A stretch of 64,000 nucleotides of DNA from Trochalopteron elliotii (Eukaryota > Chordata > Aves > Passeriformes > Leiothrichidae). Both the position numbers and the translations under genes were made by a program. The DNA lies in assembly GCA_024734555.1 (NCBI GenBank), contig JANPWX010000247.1:2564566-2628565 (forward strand), given 5' to 3'. Position 1 is the stretch's first letter. Every line of letters starts with the position of its first letter. Below the pieces are notes generated by a model that saw only the letters and a list, made by a program, of their open reading frames with translations, had not been told where the DNA came from and made no database searches. Below, piece by piece: positions 13,590-27,215 of the stretch.

Positions 13590-14145
13590 TTTAAAGTAGC
13601 TTTGCTGAAATACTCCTTCCCCACTGGAGAGAAGGGAAAAAATAAGATGGAAAATGACTCATAGGTTGATTTGAGGCAGTTTACTAAAGCAAAAGTGAAA
13701 GTTTGCACATGCACAAACAAAGAGGGAAATTAAAAGGCCTATTGACTATTAACTACTTCGCAGCAGCAAGTAATGTTCAGCCACATCCCAGAAAGCAGGG
13801 CCTCAGCACACAATGCAGCTGCTCCAGAAGGCAAACATCACAAACACAGCCACACCCCCATGCCTTGCCTTACTTTTTGTATCTGAGCTGACATCCCATG
13901 GTGTGGAATATCCCTGTGGTTGATTTGGGTCAGCTGGGCTGGTTGTATCCCCTCCCAGGATCTTGGCCATTCCCAGTCCCTTGATGGGGGTGGGAATGTT
14001 AGAGAGACAGCCCTGATGCTGTGCCAGCACTGCACATCTGTAGCCAAAACACATTTTGTCAACACCTTTCCAGCTACCAGTGAAAAGCACAGCAGTTGAA
14101 GGCTCTACAGGAAAATGAACTCCAGCTCAGCCAGACCCAATGTGT
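13590..14145 (-). mobile_element. solo LTR of an avian endogenous retrovirus (family B)
   Basis: Read on the minus strand, this matches a second widespread avian LTR family. Landmarks in sense order are: a segment near CTGGCTGAGCTGGAGTTCAT at the 5' side (about 14105-14140); the AGCTGACCCAAATCAACC block (about 13915-13940); a TATA-like GCTCAGATACAAAAAG (about 13873-13888); the GGGATGTGGCTGAACATTAC block (about 13772-13792); and a decayed ATGAGTTTTC-like 3' part (about 13650-13665). No internal retroviral genes adjoin it, so it is a solo LTR. The left (3') edge is strongly diverged and its position is approximate. Minus-strand open frames at 13803-14090 and 13838-14065 lie inside it and are incidental. 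Confidence 0.8.
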
Positions 14146-17100
14146 GTTGAGGATAAACTGGGTATAGGCTGAGACTTCTCTAGAACACTGGAGTCAGTGG
14201 AGGAGTAGAAAGATTATGAGTGGTGTGTGTTAGTAAGAACTTGTCATTTTATTAGTTTTATGTGATGAAGGAGAAGATTTCTAAGAAAGGGTCTGTGAGC
14301 AGGTGATGATTTTTTACTTTATCTTGATTTCTTGTTGGTGTCAATTGTCAAGACAACTTTACAGATTTCATTCTGATGTTTTTTCCTAATTCCTGTGTGG
14401 GTATTGCTCATATGATGTCTGTCCTGTAGAAGGTGTTCTTTGAGGTAGAGATGTTGATCTAATATTGAAGAAAGAGAATTAATATTATTTCCTGATTTTC
14501 TTAATTAATGTTTCACTCCTGACAGGTTGAGGAGTAAATAAATGTTGAACTTTTTTTTCTTTCTTGGCTATATACTACCAATTATTCCTTGAAAGGATAT
14601 GAGTTTTTCTTTCAGAGAGTCACAAAAGGGTGATATAATCCATATATAAAGCAAATAGTTGTAAAGTAACTCAATTTTTATATGCAATATACGAAAACTA
14701 TCTTGTTTCCTGTTTTGGTAGCAACAGCAGGTCTCTAGCAACTGGTATTTGAAACAAAGATTTAAGTGTCTGATATTCCATGCAAAAATGTAATGTATAT
14801 ATTTCTGAAGTACCTAAGCTGACTTCTGTCAACTAGTTTTTAAGCTCCAAGGAAATATGTATGCTTCTGCCATTCTGCTTCTTCTCCTGTTAATTGTAGC
14901 AAATTTTCTTTGATAAAGTCTAGGAAAGGCAGATTTTGTAATAAGGAAAGCGAGGCCAAGATTTTTTTTTAATTTATAGTCTCATCGGTATAACATCACT
15001 TGGGAAATTTAAAAAATAAAACTGATCCCAAAATATGCTAAGGGAGAAAGTAGTCTTAATGGATTTTTAAACTTAGCTTAAGCTTTGTTGTTGGATTTGC
15101 ACTTTCAAATCAATTAAATAAATTAAAAGATTTAGTGGTAGATGAATTACCACTGAGGTTTGAATCTAATCTAATTATGGTGTCAAAAGCTGTTAATCTT
15201 TTTCTTTCTAACACGTCAATTGTGCCAAACACTATACCGACTCTTGTAGACCTCAGTATTTAAAAAAGTGTAGAACTTTTTTTACTGGTGTGGAAAAAAT
15301 GGATAAAATGTTGTTTGTGTCTTGTTTAGTTCATTGGTGACACCAAATGTAAGCCAGGATATCTTTGCTATCTTTCAGAAAAAAACCCAAAAAAACCTGC
15401 CTACCTTTTTACTGTGTTGTTGACTCCTTTGGCAAAACTGGATCTTTCAGCTCTGCCAGCATGTTTGAAAGGTCAGAGTTCATTCTGGCAAGGCTACAAA
15501 CATACGCTTCTGTAACTGAACAGCAGAGCACCATGTCAAGCATATGACTTCTAAGTGATGTTTTTCCAAAGGAGGGAAGAGTTTTGTCTCATAAATCCCT
15601 GATTTATCACAGTAGTACAGCTATAGTATCTCCCTTGGGATTCCAGACAGCATTCCTATTATCCACTCAGCTTATACAGTCTTGTTAATGTGCTTCTGCA
15701 GTTTTTAGCTGTCACAAAATTGGTGATGTGTAAGTTGCAGAGATTTCACAATAAATTGTAAATATGAATGTTTAGGTAAACACTTTTTTCCTCCCTTTAA
15801 CAGAAACACAGATTCTCCCCACTGATAATCACCACAAGCTCTGCTCAGGCTGCAGATTTTAACAACAGTGAAGGATTCTCCCCAGACATGTCTTTCAAGA
15901 AATTTGTGCCCCTCCCTCTTGTTTGCTTACAGATAGAAAATATATTTTGTGACTCCATTTAGAGCTTGATGCAGCATGTTTGTTTTGTGATCACTGAGCT
16001 GTTGTCATGCCATCATCTATAGTAAGGAAAAATTGTGAGGACAAGAAACAAACTATCTGCAACTCAGTGTTAAACTATGTTCTTTTGGGTTGTCTTTCTT
16101 ATTATACCTATGATAGGTGGGACATCATTAAAGATATTCTGCTGAATATGTTGAAATGAGGACTACTACTTGAGAATTACAGTTGCAGGTTTGTGTTCTG
16201 CTCCTATTTCCCACATCTGCATGCTTGAGAAGAAGAAGCTGGAAGATAACAATAACTGTCATTTTGATATTATGTGTTTCCCAAGAATCCACTGAAGAGG
16301 AGCAATATTTAATTAGTTTTACTCACTCCCTCCATTTTGTTTCTATTTTGTCATGCCTCTCTAATTATTCAGAACTTTGTTTCTTGAGGCTTACTCTCTA
16401 AAAAGAAAGTTAAATTAATTTAATGACAGGTACATTTAGTCTCCTATCTTCTATAGATTAATAGAGCAGAATGGATTTTAAACTGAACAGGCATCCCACA
16501 TTTCCACTTGGTCAATCACTGAGAATTTCTCTAGCAAGCTGTTAAAAAAAAAAGGCAGTCACAAGATTTTCGTTCTGTCCCAATGGCTCTTGTCCAACGA
16601 CCTTTCTTCTGACTACAAAGAAAGGTCTCTGTGACCATTTCTGGTGATTCTTATCCTTGTCATATCAGAAAAGGATGTTCCCATCCTCAGATCGCAGAAG
16701 GTGACTGCAAAGGTTTGCTCCAGGTCTCTGCAAACTCCCTCTTACTGACAAGAAAGTGATATTAGCTGTGCGAGAAATGCAGCTGCCTGAAGTATCTGAA
16801 GCTGCTCACTTAAAAATTCCTGTGCTCTTCCCTCCAAATAAATACATATATAAAAATCATATATGAGGTAAAGCTACTTTAGGTATTTAGGTATTGGTAT
16901 TGGTACTTTAGGTATTAGGTGTTGGAACATTGTAAATCTAAGAAATATTGTATCTACATTTTGCAGTACAAATAGTGCCATTTATTTCCTGCCATATTTT
17001 TCTTGTGGCCCTTTGCATGTCATCACTTACTGAATAATCATTCATTATTCTCCTCCACTCATCAAGAGTAAGTCCATAAGTTTAAGCCTTGAAGATTATT

Positions 17101-18261
17101 TCCCAGTCATTTTCAGACAAACAACATGTCACACTTGGAAAACAGAACAGTTTGGTAATTTGTGTAAAGAAGTCTCAGCCATACATTATATGTTTTAATC
17201 TAATGTTTGTCCTTGATAGAACAACCCATTCAGTTTTGGATGGGGGTGTTTCATCAGAAGGAGGAGAGTCCTCTGATGGCAGCAATTCAGAAAATTACTT
17301 TGATCTTCAGAGCTGTTGGTCTGATGATCATGAAACTGAATTTTTAAAGCTTTTCTGAAATGATTCAACATTTTTGTAACCTTTGAGTGCCTATTTCACA
17401 TTTTCATACTCATACACTGTAATTCTTTCCCTGTTATTCAAAACAGGTCATGGGTACTGATCTTCCAAAAACCTTTTCACTGCTAACATCTTCAGCTCTG
17501 GCAGCCTATAGTTTTTATATGGAACTACAATTTCTACAAAGGAAAAGAAGAACTGAGGGTGAGAAGGGGAGACTACCAATGATGTTGAGCATTTTTTTCC
17601 TACCTTCCTACCACCCACTGCAACTCAGCTACAGATTTTCCAAAGGTGCTAAAAAAAGATTTGGAAACAGATTTAGCTGTGGATGAAGAGACTCCTTATA
17701 TATGGGCCAGGGGATCAATTTTGTGTAATTAATGTGCGAGAGAAACACTGGTTCAAGAGACAGATACACCTGAATGACACAGAAGCTGTTACCTCCCCTC
17801 ATAAAAGGCAATTTATTGGAATTTTTTGTCAGCTCCTTTGTGCTTTAAGTGCAGGCTTAAACTTCATCTGGAGAATGAATTATTTGGGGAGAATTTATAA
17901 CAGGTTTTTGTTTTTTATTTCTTCCCACTGTACATAATATATCTAAGTACCTTTTGGCTGAGGATCAATCCTGCTGTCTTGTTCTGCAGAGAGTGTGGAA
18001 ATCCAAAGAAAAGAGCAATTTATACTAACTGACTTTTTGTAAAGATGACCCTCATCAATTTGCTGAAGGAAATCTGAGCAGATTTTGGTGCCATCATTTA
18101 CAATGTATCTCTACCCTTTGCTTGTGCTTCCAGGAGTTGTCAGTGCCCTGAATGTTGGTTTGCAAAACTTGTCTTACAAAAACTGATAAAGATTTAACAA
18201 AAAGAATTGAAAGGGCTGCTGCAGTACTAGAGAAGGTAGTCAATACTAATGCAAGATTGTA
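14146..18261. other. unique AT-rich non-coding DNA
   Basis: No gene established. Includes a short minisatellite-like patch at 16876-16925 and an acidic, serine-rich open frame at 17089-17358 that I could not connect to any protein family. Confidence 0.6.
16876..16925. repeat. short GGTATT-type tandem patch
   Basis: GGTATT recurs four times and TACTTTAGGTATT twice within 50 bases, giving an imperfect minisatellite that probably arose by replication slippage. Confidence 0.75.
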
Positions 18262-18565
18262 CTGGTGTGGAGGGCAGACTTTAACCTGTTTAGAGGCCTG
18301 GCTGGCAGAGTTCCTTGGGAGGGTATACTGAAAGGAGGCAAAGGAGTCCAGGAAAGCTGGATATTGTTCAAGAAGAAAATCTTAAAAATGTGGAAGCAGG
18401 CTGTCCCCATGCAGCAAAATGGATGGCCTGTTGGGGATCTGTCAGCCTGGAAGAAAAGAATTTATCAGCCTTGAAAGAACGGGCAGGCTCAGGAGGACTA
18501 TGAGAATATTGTGGTTATGCAAGGAGAAAATTAAAAGAGCCAAAGCCCAACTATCCCAACTATAA
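18262..18565 (+). mobile_element. CR1 LINE fragment, ORF2 linker region
   Basis: The plus-strand translation from 18265 reads RADFNLFRGLAGRVPWEGIL, then GKGVQESWILFKKKIL and KQAVPM. This is the CR1 ORF2 segment between the endonuclease and reverse transcriptase domains, which in intact elements runs close to ADFxLFRxLVxRVPWE and KGVQExWxFFKKEIL. After a stop and frame loss, homology continues at the DNA level to GAAAATTAAAAGAGCCAAAGC (about 18522-18541), the usual REKIRRAKAQLE segment. The reverse transcriptase and 3' tail are missing, so this is an internal piece truncated at both ends. The CCTT microsatellite begins about 10 bases past its right end. Confidence 0.9.
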
Positions 18566-18574
18566 TTAAACCAA

Positions 18575-18673
18575 CCTTCCTTCCTTCCTTCCTTCCTTCC
18601 TTCCTTCCTTCCTTCCTTCCTTCCTTCCTTCCTTCCTTCCTTCCTTCCTTCCTTCCTTCCTTCCTTCCTTCCT
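18575..18673. repeat. (CCTT)n microsatellite, about 24 copies
   Basis: An uninterrupted CCTT/AAGG tetranucleotide repeat of about 99 bases. Its purity suggests recent expansion and a high chance of length polymorphism. On the minus strand it forms a repetitive Gly-Arg-Lys-Glu open frame (18442-18678), which is an artefact of the repeat. Confidence 0.98.
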
Positions 18674-21600
18674 AGCACCAGAAAAATCCATTCATTTTTC
18701 TTTACAAGTTAATATAGTAACTGTGGTGTCATTCTAGTTACTTACTTGCATTAAACCCTTGAAAACAAGAGAAAAGTACTATTTTAGTAGTACATACATT
18801 ACTAATTTCTTTACATTGTTATGTATGTTAGTCTTTAACTAAGCAGGATCCAGGCATCTGTTTTGTAAAATATATTTTTATTTGTTTATATCTAGCTGTA
18901 AAAACCATTAAAGTGCCAGTCCTTAATTGCATCTTAGTTCCTATATCTCTCAGTCAAAGCCCTTTTACTTTTTTCCTTTAGTTTTTATTGCTAAAATAGG
19001 CACTATTTTTTAGTTAAATAATTTTTAATTGATTGCAATTGTTAACTCGAAAAACATGAGTTTATAAAATATTGTATTTTCTTTATACTTGATGTGAAGA
19101 AGTAGAATCCTTTTTAGCTGCAGACACAAATAATGATATCTCTAAAAGCAGAGCAAGCAAAATGATGCAAAAAATTGTCTTGAGTTTCTCATTTATAAAG
19201 TGGGGGACAATGGGAAGATTTGAATTAAATTACATTAGTATTGACAAAAAAGTTTATCTTCAGGTCACACAGGGAATACCCACAAATGCAAGTAAATATG
19301 ACACTGCATAATTAACATCTAGCAAAGCTAGCTACAGAATTCTGTTTCTGTGGAACCATACTGCCAGCTTCATAGATGTCCTGATAAGACATGGATGGAG
19401 TCAGGATATATTTACTCAGATATTGCTTTTTAAGTGACCTGGTATTAGATAGAAGAGCCACTAAGGTTCTTCACTTTCAAAGTTGTCTCTGAAAAACTCT
19501 GTGCCACCTAGGGTTGCCAGATAGATACCATAAATTTTTTTTTTCCTGGTGGTATTTTCGCACTTCTAAAGTGTCTGCTTCAGAGGAGAGTATGGAATAT
19601 TTTTGCTGTGTGACTTCAAGCATGGTAGTAGGCTCACAGGTTCTATTTAAGTTTCATGGCTTCTTAGAGTTGTTCTGAAGGCCTCTGTATGGTACAGGAA
19701 ATCAAACTTGATAAGACATTTATGGAGGCTCTTGGAGAAATCTCTGAAGTTTGTCACCCTCTGCACTATAGTTAGACATCATCATGGAGGGAGCAAAGAG
19801 AGAAGTTATTTGTCAGTTATGACATACATGTTATTTGAACATATATGGTTGTTGCCATAAACCTATATGAATGTCTGCTAGAATGTGGCTGTGCCTCCAT
19901 AACCATGACAACTTTCTGTTTTAAAAATGTTCAGCTGCTTGTAGGAAAAATGGTAACTGTGCATGAAGTGGTAAATAGGGTCTTGCATAGCTGACCTGCA
20001 TATCTAGGGAGCAACCTCTTTTACGACATTGAGTAAGCTCAGGGCTTTGAATTTCCTGAGTATACCAAAGGCTGAGCACACATAATTGATTTGGCTATGA
20101 CTACCATAGTTATCAATATTTAAAATGAATGCTGGTTATTCGTTTCTTATGTATGTAGTAGTTCATAACCACTGACCATTCTCAAATAAGCGTGAAGGAA
20201 TGTGAAGTAGTTTTTATAGAATTCATTATGCCATGAACATGATACATGACACAATCACTATGAAGGCAGATTTGATAAAGGAATAAAGGCTAATTTCTTC
20301 AGGGACAGAGGAAATAATTCATTTTATTCAATGGCTTGTTAAACTTATTTTGCCAACTCTTTTATCTGTTTGGTTGGCTTGGCTGTAAAGCATGCTTAAA
20401 ACAGATCTAGACAGTATTTTTCAAAAGGACAGAATTTCGCTACTTAACACATTCAAAGGAATGGCATCTACTTAAAACAGTTGTATTGTTTACAATGACC
20501 CTTTTCACACAGCTGCTACACCGCCCTCACAAGGAGTCTACCACATGGCCTTATAGTAATGAACAATTTGAACTCTGATAGGAGTGGGTGAAACTCAAAT
20601 GTTTCAACTTGGTACCAAGATCTTGTAGTGAGAAGTCAAACTCTATTCAAATATTGTCTGATTTTAATACTAAAAGAAAAAGATTTCTGCTTTGCTCTAG
20701 TATCAATATAAGTAATATGTTTGTCTTTAATCTGTATGGGAGCAGACAAGTACAATGTCACTTTCTTGAGAAAAAATCCACACTTGAGGACATTACTATC
20801 CTAAAAATAACTACCATGCATGCACAAGACAAATACTGAAATTCTGTTATAGATATATCTGATTCATTATTTTTCAACAATGCATACATACTGTAGTGAA
20901 TATCATCCAACCTAAAATCAAGCTAGTGAAGTGCAAAGAAACTGTTAATGTTCCCTAAGTATTTGTGGAAATTGCATTTTAATGGCATTGTAGACCAATA
21001 ATCTTATTTTGCACGGAACTCTCATTTAAAAACATTTAAAAAGTCAGCTTCCTTTTGAATCTGGACTTCTTATACAGAATAACTTTAAGGATCTTTGGGG
21101 AAAATGTTCTTATTTCTTCTTGGTGGTTTGTTTGTTTGCTTGTTTGTTTGTTGTGGTTTTGTGGGTTTTTTTGGTTTTGGGTTTTTTACTTTTGGAGCAG
21201 GAATCATAAGGATACAGTAAGTGAGGTAACATATTCAGTAATGGATAAAAGGTCTGTGGAACTTGACTGATAAAGCTGAAACCTACCAGTACAGCACAGA
21301 AGTTTGCACATCATGACTGTACTAGGATTCAAATTTGCTCATTTTGAAATTCTGTGATGCACACTTATATAATTCTCATTAACCTCAGTAGCATCTTACA
21401 CTATATTCCTACAGCATGTGCATCTTGAATACATAATTCATCACAAAATTGTCTCTTTAAAGAGCAATATAAGCAAATTACAGACAATGGTATCCCAGGA
21501 AACATTGCAGTAGAAAAGCTACAAATTACCAGTAAAATTGGCATTTTAGAGTGATCTATTTATAAGTTTAGGGTTTTCAGTGACATGTGGTAGCTTTCCA

Positions 21601-24600
21601 TTGCAAGACCTGGTCATAAAATTCTTATTTCTCATGTTGAAAAGAGCAGAATGCCTAAAAAACATCAGACAGTTTTAATGCACAATGAGTGTCAGTTCTT
21701 GATAGAAAATTGTCCTTAGACAAGTTAATCTATTTTCTAATAAGGCACCAGTGACTACAAGGTATTTCCTTGCACATATTAATAATTATATTCAACTTGC
21801 CAATACTTTTTTATGAAAAAATTGAATTTTTTACAAAAAATGGCAGGGTCATTAATCCCCTTTGCAGGTAAAAATATGCCAGCCAATGCACAAGAAAATT
21901 GATTTTATGTGGCCACACAGAAACAGCAAAGACAGGAGTAGAACTTGGCCCCCACTGCAGAAAGCATTCAACTCTGCTCACTTCTTGTGTTTTCAAGGAC
22001 CTTTCAGCAAGGAGACATGTTTATTGAACCACAGATACTTCTAGAAGGAGCAATTAGTCCAGAAGGAGAAAACGTTATCCCAAAATGGAGTCAAGATGAT
22101 CACTGGAATGCGTTCTTCCCATGCACATTTTCGGATGATAATCAGTTTAACATGTGGGCATGTGTTTTTTAAAGAACTATTCATGGAGCCACTTCTCTAT
22201 GCACGTCTTTCAAGACCAGAACTGCACTTCTATGTTACTTCCAGAAATGCTGAGCCTGAACCATTAGGTTTAAAAATGGCTTATCTGGAAAATATTATTG
22301 TGAGGCAAATCAAACTAAATTAATACCATCACTGGTGCTTGGAAAGAATGTGGCTGTGCTTAATAACTGCAGTAGTGCTTTCCAAATTCTCTCACAAATT
22401 GTTCCAACCAGTAGCTGTTACTATTAGTATAATTGAAAAATAGGTTCATTGTTCCATTAGTGGTATTTCAATGTCACTTTGGAATGCCATGAAATGGCAT
22501 AGGATGGAATGAGTCAGTAACATTATATTATTGATTTTAGTACAGCCTTATTTTTCTTACAGTAGCATAAGAAAGAATTAGGGTACATTCAGTAAAATGC
22601 TCTGAATTATATTTAACAGGAAAAGGCTTACAGATTACAAATATTCTTTAAATACATCATCATAGATACTGAATTTCATGTGTGTTTACTGACACTCTCA
22701 GAATGAGTTGAGTGCAGGTTTGACTTACATCTATGGTATCCAACACTGAAATAAAAACCCCATGGTAGAAGTAGCACTAGAGTAACGAGAAGGGACAGGT
22801 AAATGTAACAGCCACTGTCACAGCTCTAGGTCAGTCCAGAGACCTCTTCCTGGAGCAGCCAGCAACTTGGAAAGTTTTGGGTAAGTAGAAACAGATGCAT
22901 AACTCAAGGCTTGTTACTACACTGAGTAAAAATTTCAGATTTGGTTTTAAGCAGTGCTGTTCACACACACATCTCCCTATGAGCAATAGTGTGGGAGAGT
23001 TTCTCACAAAGGAATGGATGGCAAGCTGAAGGTTGTTAATATCTTCAACCAGCTTATCTTCCAAAATTTTCCAGTAATGAGAAAACAGTTAAATTGTTTT
23101 AAGTGCAATTTTAGGCAACAACAGGAACAGAAGAGTCAAGCTTCTTTTAGTATCAGGAGGATGCCATTTTTGCTTCAGCTAGGGAAAACTTTTGGAACAG
23201 ACACTGAAAACTTGCATTTACTTTTTTTAACTGTGATGTTCATCCTCTGATCTGGCTGGTTTTTCAGTTAATTTTCATTCTAATTTATTTACAGATGAAG
23301 AATGATACCAGCTGTAAAATTAGTTTTTATTTATTATGCTCACTTTCTTTTTTGTTAATTTGCATAGTACGTTCTAATTTGAAAGTCTCCCAGAATAACA
23401 GAGTACTTTTAGAGGGAAATAATATTTGTTGTGTGTATTCCAGCAACACACACATCATAGTCTTGATGGGACTAGAATACACCCTGGACCTTGAAAATTT
23501 TTTACAGGAAGTGAAATCTGGATGGAAATGATAAAATTTTCCTAAGGAAATCATCTTTCAACAAAGTAACTAATATCTCATGCAAAAATAGAGTAAGTAA
23601 ATATCCATGCCTAGAGGGAAACACTGTTTCAGTATTTAATCAGCCAAACAGGTCTTTGTTAGTTCCAAGACTACTAAAATCATAACAGATGATTGTTTGA
23701 CTATGTCAAACTTTCATACTGATGTTGTGAGTCAGTGTTACTGCTACATTTCACTGTCCAAAATTTACTGAGAAACATGTATGTTCAAAACCAGATGAGA
23801 CTCTGTATTATGGCAAATATTAACAGTTGACTTTTTATTTTCATTTTTTTTCTTTTTCATTTTTTGTGAGGAGGAGAATGAAGATCATTATCTCCTTCCC
23901 ATTTGAACAGATCCTTCATCTCAAAGGAGACCCAGCTCCTTTCACTCAGATCAATGAATTTGTGTATCATTTCACTGCCATTATGGGTTCTGACTTTACT
24001 AGTAGTTGTAAAAAAAACCATGATACTAGCTGCATTCTGTCCTACAAAATAATAGTGGTTTACTTGATTATCAAAAGTTTCTAGGACAAGATTATTTTAA
24101 ATTTGCTATGGATTTTTCTGTTATTGCTGTTTGTTTGGGGGGTTTTGTTTGTTTGTTTTTTTATTTAGTAATTTATACATTTTTAACTTGTAAAAATACA
24201 AAAAAATAAAAACCAGGGGCTAATTTTAAATAACCTGCTTTTAGACTTTCTTTTTCATTGATTCAGGTATTTTACATGAATGAAGTTATATGTGCACACT
24301 TTTCTTTGAATGAGTCTCTGATGTTCCTGATTAAGAAATCTGAAGAGATTCAAACTGTTGTTGTTATGAGATCATGCTGGTGTACATTGCTCCTTGGAGC
24401 TGGCTAGAACTGTTTTTTCTATTTTCTATCTATGCCTTTTGTTAATATTAATGTTAAGGATCAGTTTCTGCACTGCTTCTCTTTTTCTTCAGTTTTGGCA
24501 AACGAGTGAAGGTTTATGGGACACATATGAGATCATTTATTGAGTGTTAAAAGAGGCACATTCTGCATGTAATTTGATACAAGAGCTACTATGGTAGATA

Positions 24601-27006
24601 CATTTTGATTTTAAGTGGTAAATAAGTTTGGTGAGACCCTCATAACTTGTCAGTGTAAGTTAAGTTGCTCAGGAGCTAAACAAGGATACACACTGGGATA
24701 TTCAGATATATTTTTATTGAACTGGTAGATTAGCAAGTGAAAATCCACATAACCTGTCATTCTGCAGGTTAAAATTATTGCGAATGGGACTATGGTAGAC
24801 ACCGGGCTATTTAAGCAATTTTTAAAAATTGTGCTGGTAACAGATAACTCTGTTTTGAACCCTGGAACTGTTAAATCCATATCCTGTTGACTTTGGCTTC
24901 TTTCCTCTAGCACCACCCAGCCCAGTCTGTATGATGAAGGAGCTAGTAGACTCTCAAGGCAAATGAATCATAAAAGGGGTACTCCTATATTTTTCAGATA
25001 AATTATATAATTCAAAGCCCCACATTTGAAGGCAACTAAAAGAAGGAACCATATCCAACTTCTTTCTGTGTAAGAAAATGAGGTCTCCATGTATCGTTTT
25101 GCTTTCCATAATTTTATTTAACAGTTGTTTTATGCAATTTAATAAATTCACAAATCTGATATCTTCATGGTTTCATCCTCCATCTCATCAAAATATAGTT
25201 TCTATCTCTATGGTTATAGGATTGGATGATGATTACGAATCAACTGCACTTTAATTAGAGTTTTAACTACCTGTAACTGCGTTTTGAATTTTGAACTCTA
25301 CTGAATTTCTTCCTCTTATTAAGCCACTATTCCCCTTTCTTTCATTTTTTTTTCTCTTTTCTACTTTATAGCAGATTTATGAATCAGCAAAAATCCAAGA
25401 CTCATAAAACTTTGGGGAAGAATAAGTAAGAGTATTTACGGCATAGAAGTAATGTAAGCCTCTCCACCAGCTTTAATACCAGAACAGCTCACATGGGATC
25501 TGCTCAAGATCACCTTAGTACTGAATTCTCTCTTCTGAGGCAACCAAACTCTGCCTGTTTGACAGGCTCCTTTTTTCATTGTGATGGAGATGGAGGTTCA
25601 CATCTGTGAGCTAAGCCACTGTCTCATTCAACACAGTCCACTGCACAGTGAGGTTGAAAGAAATGTTGTTTAATCATTAACAATCCAGGCTAGAATTGAT
25701 TAATTAATGGTGATAAAACATTTTATCCCAGTCAGGTCTCTACTCTCTCACCCCAAATTTTCACTTTAAATTTTACTGAACACCTGTTTTTTATTTTGTT
25801 GTTTTTCTTTCAGAAAGTTTCATTATCTTTTTCCTAGCAAAAGATTTCCTATTCTTTGGAAAACAATATGGTGTGGATCTGCACAGGTGGCAGGGGTACT
25901 CTGGATAGGCTGCAGTTTCTGAAAAGGCTCTGAACTCTGCATCACACATGTGGTGAGGTCGGCATGTCCAAGATACCCACAGAGAAAGGTCATTTCCCCA
26001 GGACTTTCAGACATCTGCTGTTTTCATTGGAGCTACTGGTACTGTTTCTGCAGGAATGCTAGATACCCAAGAATCTGGCCAAATTCACTTTTTCCCAGGC
26101 ACAGAAAATTGTCAAGTTAAAGAAATAATCAGGATGCATGGAGGTGCAGTCTGATATGTTAGATATGGATACAGGTCTGGGTAACATTTTGAAGGGCTCT
26201 CAGTGCTATGAGAAAGCAACATGCTGTAGCACCAGATGTCTTCTCATTACTCTGCTTTTATTTCATCTGATGAAAACAATTTCTGTTTTACTCTTCATAT
26301 AAGGTTTCCTTATTCTAGCTTTGACACCACACTGATGATGAAGTGTCTGACTTTTTGCCCTCCTACCCCAACATCTTTCAGCTTTTAAAGTCAGAGCACA
26401 TTTTCTCACCAACTATTTTCTCCTCATGTTTAGAGAAGGGTAGAAATAACTTAAAATCTACCACTCTTTATCTATTTACAAAATTCACACAAAATACCCT
26501 TCTCACTTGGTGTTGATGAGTTGTGTCTATGGACCTTCATGTCAATTCACCTCCTGACCTCTTGTTACCTACTGGAGTTTCATGGCTTTTGAAGGAGAAA
26601 ACCTAAAGCAGTGGAGGAGCACACAGGCACACAGCAACCAATCCTGTACTGCACAGGGAAAAACTTTCTTCTTTACTTATTTTGGTGTGCTTCCAGTGCA
26701 ATTGAAACAGCTGACTCATCTGCTGAATTTATTTACACTTTGGCAAAAAGCTTATCACTTTGTTACGTTTGCACAAGCAAAATAACTCTCAGGTTAAGTA
26801 TAATGAATCCCTTTGCTCTGTCAAATGTGGCAAGAGTATTTATTCATTCATTTGTTCATTCATCCAGTGATTTGTGTGTATATACTAGAGTGTCTCAGTC
26901 CAAAGCCCTTACTATTCAAGTAAATATAAAGTAACTGATTCTCAGCTACTGAGGTTGGTTATTTTATTGGATATTACAGTCACAGGTTCTGCATAATTGA
27001 ATCAGA
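18674..27006. other. unique AT-rich non-coding DNA
   Basis: No gene or transposon recognised across 8.3 kb. It holds a TTTG-rich patch at 21126-21188, a smaller one near 24130-24165, and a T-rich tract near 23832-23868. Open frames are short and without domains. Confidence 0.65.
21126..21188. repeat. (TTTG)n-like low-complexity tract
   Basis: About five TTTG units with one TTGC variant, followed by a G/T-only stretch ending in GGGTTTTTT. The minus strand reads as an A-rich tail, so it could be the remnant poly(A) of an old retrotransposed copy, but no element body is visible beside it. Confidence 0.75.
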
Positions 27007-27215
27007 GTGTCACAGAATATCTTGAGTTGAAAGGGGCCCCACAGAATCATTGAAGTCCAGCTCCTTGCATCGCACAGACACCCTAAGGGTCACACCATGT
27101 ACCTTAGGATGAGAGCATTGTCCAAATGCTTCTTGAACTCTGTCAGGCTTGGTGCTTCCCTGCTTCCTATCAGCAGGAACACAAAGGCTTTTCTTAACTT
27201 CAAAGCATTTCTTTT
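27007..27215 (-). mobile_element. CR1 LINE 3' end fragment
   Basis: The plus strand shows the reverse complement of a CR1 3' end: CACAGAATATCTTGAGTTGAA, then a GGGGCCCCACAGAATCAT-like block, GTCCAGCTCC, GGGTCACACCATGT, and CATTGTCCAAATGCTTCTTGA followed by ACTCTGTCAGGCTTGGTGC. It covers the end of ORF2 and the short 3' UTR with one degenerate tail unit. It is truncated at its 5' side (right), where similarity fades by about 27215. It belongs to the same general CR1 subgroup as the copy at 54652-54969, judged by the shared block ending GTCCAACTC/GTCCAGCTC. Confidence 0.87.

Noticed and set aside
18442..18678. Repetitive Gly-Arg-Lys-Glu protein on the minus strand
   Set aside because: It is a straight translation of the CCTT/AAGG microsatellite. 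Frame openness follows from the repeat unit.
21126..21188. TTTG tract as the poly(A) tail of a processed pseudogene on the minus strand
   Set aside because: No gene-like sequence or target duplication is visible beside it.
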